Assembly (NCBI GenBank): GCA_021846795.1
Contig: JAJZWG010000020.1
Span: 1-10,911 of the forward strand
Direction: 5' to 3'
From: a bacterium
GTDB taxonomy: Bacteria > Patescibacteriota > Saccharimonadia > Saccharimonadales > UBA4665
Length of the DNA stretch: 10,911 nucleotides
The first letter of the stretch is position 1, and each line of letters begins with the position of its first letter. Below, in pieces: positions 7,552 to 10,911 of the stretch. Below the pieces are notes generated by a model. The model did no database searches, was not told the origin of the DNA, and worked only from the letters and a program-made list of their open reading frames with translations. A program made the position numbers and the translations under genes.

Positions 7552-8589
7552 TTGAATTTAAGCGACTTTAATTATTCACTACCCGCAGAATTAATTGCAA
7601 AATATCCACCTAAAATTAGAGGTCAATCTAAATTATTATATTGTAATTTAACTACCCAGCAATTAGTTGATGATAAATATTTAAATTTAATTAATTATTT
7701 AAAACCAAATGATCTAGTAATTATTAATGACACGAAAGTTATACCAGCAAGATTACATGTCTCTAAAAAAAGTAATTTAGCTCAAAGAGAATTAATTTTA
7801 ATTGAACAACACGGACAAATAGATGACTGGTTTCAGCATAAAGTCATATACAAAGGTAAGCTTACACCACAAGATATTTTAATTACTTCAAACCATGTTG
7901 AACTAAAAGTTATAGAAGTTTTACCTGATGGAATTGCAATTATAAATAGTCCAATTAATTTACTTGATTTAGCCGATCAAATTGGTGAAATACCTCTTCC
8001 ACCATACTTAAAGAGACAAGCCAATAAGGAAGATATGACTAGATATCAAACTATTTGGGCTAATAAAAAAGGCTCTGTTGCAGCACCAACAGCTAGTCTT
8101 AATATGACTGAAGAATTACTTGAATTAATTAAACAAAAAACTAATCTAGCCTATTTAACGCTTCATGTTGGATTAGGTACTTTTTTACCAATTAGAAGTC
8201 AAAAAATTGAAAATCATCATATGCACCAAGAATATTTTGAAATTCCGACTAAAACTATCAAACTCATTCAACAAGCTAAACAAAATAATCAAAGAATTAT
8301 TGCCGTCGGCACGACAGTTGCTAGAACCTTAGAATATGCATACTCTGAAATTATTCAATATACCAATAATCAAAACCTCACTGGTGAAGCAGATATTTTT
8401 ATTTATCCAGGTTATAAATTTAAAATTATTGATGGACTTTTAACTAATTTTCATGCACCAAAATCGACAGTTTTAATGCTGGTCAGTGCTTTTTGTGGTT
8501 GGAATATATTACAAGAACTTTACCACCATGCCATTGATAAAAAATATAACTTTTTAAGTTATGGTGATTCGATGCTATTAATAAAATAA
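7552..8589 (+). CDS. queA: S-adenosylmethionine:tRNA ribosyltransferase-isomerase QueA
   Basis: Transfers and isomerises the ribosyl part of SAM onto preQ1 in tRNA to give epoxyqueuosine, the penultimate queuosine step. It is 345 residues, normal for the family (about 340-356). Landmarks: SDFNYSLPAELIA (4-16), NDTKVIPARL (59-68), GEIPLPPYLKR (145-155), GSVAAPT (174-180), LTLHVGLGTFLPI (202-214), HHMHQEYFEIP (222-232), AVGTTVARTLE (251-261) and FIYPGYKF with LLTNFHAPKSTVLMLVSAF (283-314). The very conserved GLHF after VAAPTA reads SLNM here (182-185), an unusual change of glycine and histidine. The start is TTG with a good ribosome site. tgt follows after 2 bases, so the two are one operon. 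The rest of the protein looks intact, and the assignment is firm. Confidence 0.96.
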   Translation: MNLSDFNYSLPAELIAKYPPKIRGQSKLLYCNLTTQQLVDDKYLNLINYLKPNDLVIINDTKVIPARLHVSKKSNLAQRELILIEQHGQIDDWFQHKVIYKGKLTPQDILITSNHVELKVIEVLPDGIAIINSPINLLDLADQIGEIPLPPYLKRQANKEDMTRYQTIWANKKGSVAAPTASLNMTEELLELIKQKTNLAYLTLHVGLGTFLPIRSQKIENHHMHQEYFEIPTKTIKLIQQAKQNNQRIIAVGTTVARTLEYAYSEIIQYTNNQNLTGEADIFIYPGYKFKIIDGLLTNFHAPKSTVLMLVSAFCGWNILQELYHHAIDKKYNFLSYGDSMLLIK

Positions 8590-8591
8590 TT

Positions 8592-9818
8592 ATGAAGTTT
8601 AAAATCATAAAATCATCTTCTAAAAATTTATCCCGAATCGGCCAAATTGAAACAACTCACGGTATTATTAACACTCCGGCATTTATTGTTGGTGGCACCA
8701 AAGCAACAGTCAAAGCTTTAACAATTGATCAAATTAAAAATTTAAATGCTCAAGCAATTTTAGCTAATACCTATCACTTGATGTTACAACCTGGTGCTAA
8801 AATCATTCAACATGCCGATGGTCTAGCTAATTTTATGGGTTATAATGGTCCAACTTTTACTGACAGCGGTGGCTTTCAAATATTTTCATTGGGTTTAGCA
8901 TATAAGCAAAATTTAAAGGATATGACTAACAGTAGGAACTCTACTCAAAAACTTCAATATTCAAAAGGATTAATCAATATAACAGATGAAGGGGTTGAAT
9001 TCAAATCACACTTAGATGGCAGTAAATATTTTATGTCTCCTGAAAAATCAATGGAAATTCAACATCAAATTGGAGCAGACATTCATATGGCTTTCGATCA
9101 GTTAACTACACCCCTAGCTGATCAATCAATCATAGAGGAAGCCTGTAAAAGAACTCATCAATGGGCTTTAAGATCATTAACCAAACATCAAAAACTTAAC
9201 CAACAACATCAAAAAAATCAACAACCAGAACAAGCTTTATATGGCATTATCCAAGGCGGTCGAATTAAAGATTTAAGAATTAAAAGTGCTAAAATAATTA
9301 ATCAATTAGATTTTGATGGTTTTGGTATTGGTGGAATTTTTGAACCAACAGAAATTAATCAAGTTCTTAATTGGATAATACCAAGGCTAACAATAGATAA
9401 ACCAAGGCATCTTTTAGGAATGGGTGCTCAACCATTAGATCTTTTTTTGGGTATAGAAAATGGCATCGATACTTTTGATTGTGTTGCGCCAACTAGACAA
9501 GCCAGAAATGGTGCTTTATATACTTCAAATGGTCGTATTAATATCAAAAATCAACAATTTAAAACTAATTATCTTCCCATTGATAAAAATTGCTATTGTT
9601 ATACTTGTATCAATCATAGTCAAAGTTATCTTCATCATCTTTTTAAAGCCAACGAATTACTAGCTTATACTTTAGCTAGTATTCATAATGAATACTTTAT
9701 TGTTAATCTTGTTGATAAAATTCGACTGTCAATTCTAAATGAAAGCTATCAAGAATTTAAAAAAAATTTTTTAATTAATTATTATCAAGAATCAGATTTT
9801 ATTAATAAATTTATTTAA
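8592..9818 (+). CDS. tgt: tRNA-guanine transglycosylase, divergent CPR-like form
   Basis: Exchanges guanine-34 of GUN-anticodon tRNAs (Asp, Asn, His, Tyr) for preQ1 or a related base. It is 408 residues, longer than E. coli Tgt (375). Key residues are present: Asp91 in FTDSGGFQ, Gln221 in GIIQGG, nucleophile Asp296 in FDCVAPTRQARNG, and the zinc ligands Cys334, Cys336, Cys339 and His365. Compared with Zymomonas Tgt, about 24 extra residues sit at about 101-126, just after FSLG. The FDECTPYPA segment reads FDQLTTPLA (168-176), and GGLAVGE reads GGIFEPTE (247-254), so known base-specificity positions differ. The following QueA step acts on preQ1-tRNA, which argues that preQ1 is the base inserted. 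No preQ1-synthesis gene (queC, D, E or F) is visible in this window, so the base may be salvaged. Confidence 0.94.
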   Translation: MKFKIIKSSSKNLSRIGQIETTHGIINTPAFIVGGTKATVKALTIDQIKNLNAQAILANTYHLMLQPGAKIIQHADGLANFMGYNGPTFTDSGGFQIFSLGLAYKQNLKDMTNSRNSTQKLQYSKGLINITDEGVEFKSHLDGSKYFMSPEKSMEIQHQIGADIHMAFDQLTTPLADQSIIEEACKRTHQWALRSLTKHQKLNQQHQKNQQPEQALYGIIQGGRIKDLRIKSAKIINQLDFDGFGIGGIFEPTEINQVLNWIIPRLTIDKPRHLLGMGAQPLDLFLGIENGIDTFDCVAPTRQARNGALYTSNGRINIKNQQFKTNYLPIDKNCYCYTCINHSQSYLHHLFKANELLAYTLASIHNEYFIVNLVDKIRLSILNESYQEFKKNFLINYYQESDFINKFI

Positions 9819-9861
9819 AAAAAATAAATTAACCTTATTTTCAAAACTATTAAATTTTATA
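9819..9861. terminator. Weak AT-only hairpin between convergent genes
   Basis: AAAATAA (9821-9827) and TTATTTT (9835-9841) can pair as a 7-bp stem with a 7-base loop, between the tgt and hydrolase stops. The stem has no G-C pair and a weak U tract, so it is only a candidate bidirectional terminator. Confidence 0.25.
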
Positions 9862-10596
9862 TTATTTATTAAAAATATCATCTAAAAATTGAGTTGTTTT
9901 TTGCCATGCATCATTAGCAGCAACTTGATTATAGGCGAAAAGATTGGAATCGTTGAAGAAAGCATGTCCACAATCTGGATAGACATACGATTGATATGAA
10001 ACATTAGCTTCTTTCATCCTAGCTTTAAGATCGTCTAGATGAGAAACTAAACTTTCATCAGTTTCGCCATAAAATGCTAAAATTGGACATTGTATACGAC
10101 TTAATTCTTCAACAGATTGATCAGAATGACCATAAAAAGGAACTGCTGCCTTTAAACGTGGTTCATCAACAGCTAAGTTATAGCTATAAGTACCACCAAA
10201 ACAAAAGCCATTAACCGCTACTTTTTTATCCAGAGTATCAATTTGATATAAGTATTCAAAAATTTTTTCAACCTTAGTATTTGTTTGTTCAGCGAATTCA
10301 GGTAATTGAAGTGGCGCCATCATTTCGCGTAATTTCGGCTGAATGGTGTTTCTTTTTTCTGGATCGAACAAACTTTTCTGAAATTCAGGTGTTGCAATTT
10401 TTTCAATTTCGGTTTGATCTAAAAGATTTGGTGCTAAAACATAATAGCCCTGTTCTGCGAATCGATCTGCTACATCTTTAATATGGTCAGTTAATCCCCA
10501 GACTTCATGAATGACAATCAATCCACCTTTTACGTTATTGTTAATTTCTACCGGCTCATAACAAGGTGTATTTTCTATATTAATCATTTTCCCCAT
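9862..10596 (-). CDS. Dienelactone hydrolase family protein
   Basis: 244 residues, an alpha/beta hydrolase of the dienelactone hydrolase family (usual length about 230-250). Candidate triad: Cys132 in the nucleophile elbow GFCFGG (130-135), Asp180 in FYGETD (175-180) and His211 in CGHAFFND (209-216). Glu31 in IHEVWGL corresponds to the glutamate that contacts the nucleophilic Cys in Pseudomonas DLH. Probably cytoplasmic: no signal peptide. The true substrate is unknown; no aromatic-degradation genes accompany it, so chlorocatechol metabolism is not implied. Its sampled G+C (32-40% in 60-base lines) exceeds that of pheT and tgt lines (20-28%), suggesting acquisition or different selection. Two starts are possible: ATG 10596, which coincides with the predicted transcription start, or Met4 (ATG 10587), preceded closely by GGGGA. 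It stands alone, convergent with tgt. Confidence 0.9.
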   Translation of the reverse strand: MGKMINIENTPCYEPVEINNNVKGGLIVIHEVWGLTDHIKDVADRFAEQGYYVLAPNLLDQTEIEKIATPEFQKSLFDPEKRNTIQPKLREMMAPLQLPEFAEQTNTKVEKIFEYLYQIDTLDKKVAVNGFCFGGTYSYNLAVDEPRLKAAVPFYGHSDQSVEELSRIQCPILAFYGETDESLVSHLDDLKARMKEANVSYQSYVYPDCGHAFFNDSNLFAYNQVAANDAWQKTTQFLDDIFNK

Positions 10597-10673
10597 ATTT
10601 CTATTATAAGATACTTAGTAAAATTAACTAGTAAATTTTATAAATTTTAGTAAAATTAGATAGATCTTAGTAG
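10597..10673. repeat. Short AT-rich direct repeats upstream of tRNA-Gln
   Basis: TTAGTAAAATTA occurs at 10615-10626 and exactly again at 10647-10658, with TAGTAAA once more at 10629-10635 and a tandem pair of TAAATTTTA at 10632-10649. A TAAAAT at 10651-10656 is the best -10 candidate for the tRNA, with no good -35 partner. The repeats may be low-complexity drift. Confidence 0.35.
10603..10608 (-). promoter_or_regulatory. -10 box of the hydrolase gene, predicted leaderless start
   Basis: A perfect TATAAT on the minus strand (10608-10603) predicts transcription from about 10596, the first base of the upstream candidate ATG. The -35 region has no good match (TAGTTA at 10630-10625, 16-base spacing). 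Confidence 0.45.
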
Positions 10674-10747
10674 TGGGGATTGGCCAAGCGGTAAGGCATT
10701 GGGTTCTGGTCCCAAGATCGGGGGTTCAAATCCCTCATCCCCAGCCA
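10674..10747 (+). tRNA. tRNA-Gln, anticodon CUG, CCA encoded
   Basis: Folds as a complete cloverleaf. Acceptor TGGGGAT (10674-10680) pairs fully with ATCCCCA (10737-10743); D stem GCC/GGC (10683-10685 with 10695-10697); anticodon stem TTGGG/CCCAA (10699-10703 with 10711-10715) with loop TTCTGGT, giving anticodon CTG at 10706-10708; T stem 10720-10724 with 10732-10736, including one G-U pair, around TTCAAAT. Discriminator G10744 is followed by encoded CCA (10745-10747). The U1-A72 pair and overall sequence closely resemble E. coli tRNA-Gln. Position 37 is G where E. coli has A. It reads CAG, seemingly an uncommon codon beside CAA in these genes. It lies on the opposite strand from both flanking genes, so it is its own transcription unit. 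Confidence 0.96.
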
Positions 10748-10808
10748 GGTTCTATATTTAAAAATATTTATTTATTATAATAATGTTTTACTAAAATTAC
10801 ACAAAGTG

Positions 10809-10911
10809 CTATAGATTTTCTAAAGGAATTCCAGTTTTATCAGAAACCTTACGAGCCCAAGACAATAATCTCTCAAATTGACTATCACGCACAGCCATTT
10901 CGGTTTCATAT
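10809..10911 (-). CDS. Unrecognised protein, C-terminal 33 residues (5' end outside window)
   Basis: An open minus-strand frame enters from the right edge and ends at TAG (10811-10809). The visible 33 residues read from YETEMAVRDSQF through LLSWARKVSDKTGIPLENL, a charged and probably helical C-terminus without a motif I recognise. Sampled G+C (about 40% over 10831-10911) is well above the window's other genes except the hydrolase gene, and the codons look like real coding sequence. The 61 bases between it and the tRNA (10748-10808) hold only AT-rich sequence with a very weak ATATT/AATAT hairpin (10754-10767). I assign no function. Confidence 0.6.
   Translation of the reverse strand, partial: YETEMAVRDSQFERLLSWARKVSDKTGIPLENL

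Noticed and set aside
9460..9663. Plus-strand open frame of 67 codons inside tgt
   Set aside because: Alternative frame across the Tgt catalytic and zinc-site region, which is clearly coding in the tgt frame; its hydrophobicity follows from AT-rich codons read out of frame.
10281..10481. Plus-strand open frame of 66 codons inside the hydrolase gene
   Set aside because: Opposite-strand shadow of the dienelactone hydrolase coding region.
10748..10808. tRNA terminator or attachment site after tRNA-Gln
   Set aside because: Only a 5-bp A-T hairpin is visible and no repeat of the tRNA 3' end occurs in the window.

Overview
The window is a compact, AT-rich bacterial chromosome segment: hand-counted 60-base lines run from 20% to 40% G+C. 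Nine protein genes can be named or placed in a family, one partial gene is unrecognised, and there is one tRNA. No stretch longer than about 210 bases lacks a protein gene. TGA ends pheS (it overlaps the pheT start) and TAG ends the last gene, so the code is standard; this argues against lineages that read UGA as glycine. The low G+C, tight packing, divergent Tgt and PheS sequences, a DUF5684-type membrane protein and very short or absent 5' leaders suggest a Patescibacteria (CPR)-like bacterium. That placement is an inference from style, not a marker-gene result.

Layout. From the left edge to 2804, minus strand: pheT (cut by the edge) and pheS, translationally coupled through ATGA. From 2805 to 2865: a divergent promoter region. 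From 2866 to 3360, plus strand: a YajQ-family protein. From 3371 to 7463, minus strand: a four-gene unit transcribed typA, L,D-transpeptidase, rmuC, DUF5684-like membrane protein, with gaps of 25 and 8 bases and a 17-base overlap. From 7464 to 7551: a second divergent promoter region. From 7552 to 9818, plus strand: queA and tgt, 2 bases apart. From 9862 to 10596, minus strand: a dienelactone-hydrolase-family protein of clearly higher G+C. From 10674 to 10747, plus strand: tRNA-Gln(CUG) with encoded CCA. From 10809 to the right edge, minus strand: the C-terminus of an unrecognised protein.

How the genes work together. Most are housekeeping and translation-related: PheS and PheT charge tRNA-Phe, TypA acts on the ribosome, Tgt and QueA carry out two consecutive steps of queuosine modification in the wobble position of GUN-anticodon tRNAs, and tRNA-Gln decodes CAG. 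The L,D-transpeptidase points to a cross-linked peptidoglycan wall, and RmuC to DNA maintenance. No mobile element, CRISPR array, toxin-antitoxin pair or defence cassette is visible, and I found no convincing undescribed system. The points most worth a second look are the altered substrate-pocket positions of Tgt alongside an altered QueA motif, probable leaderless genes, the G36-G37 tRNA-Gln(CUG), and the compositional shift around the tRNA.
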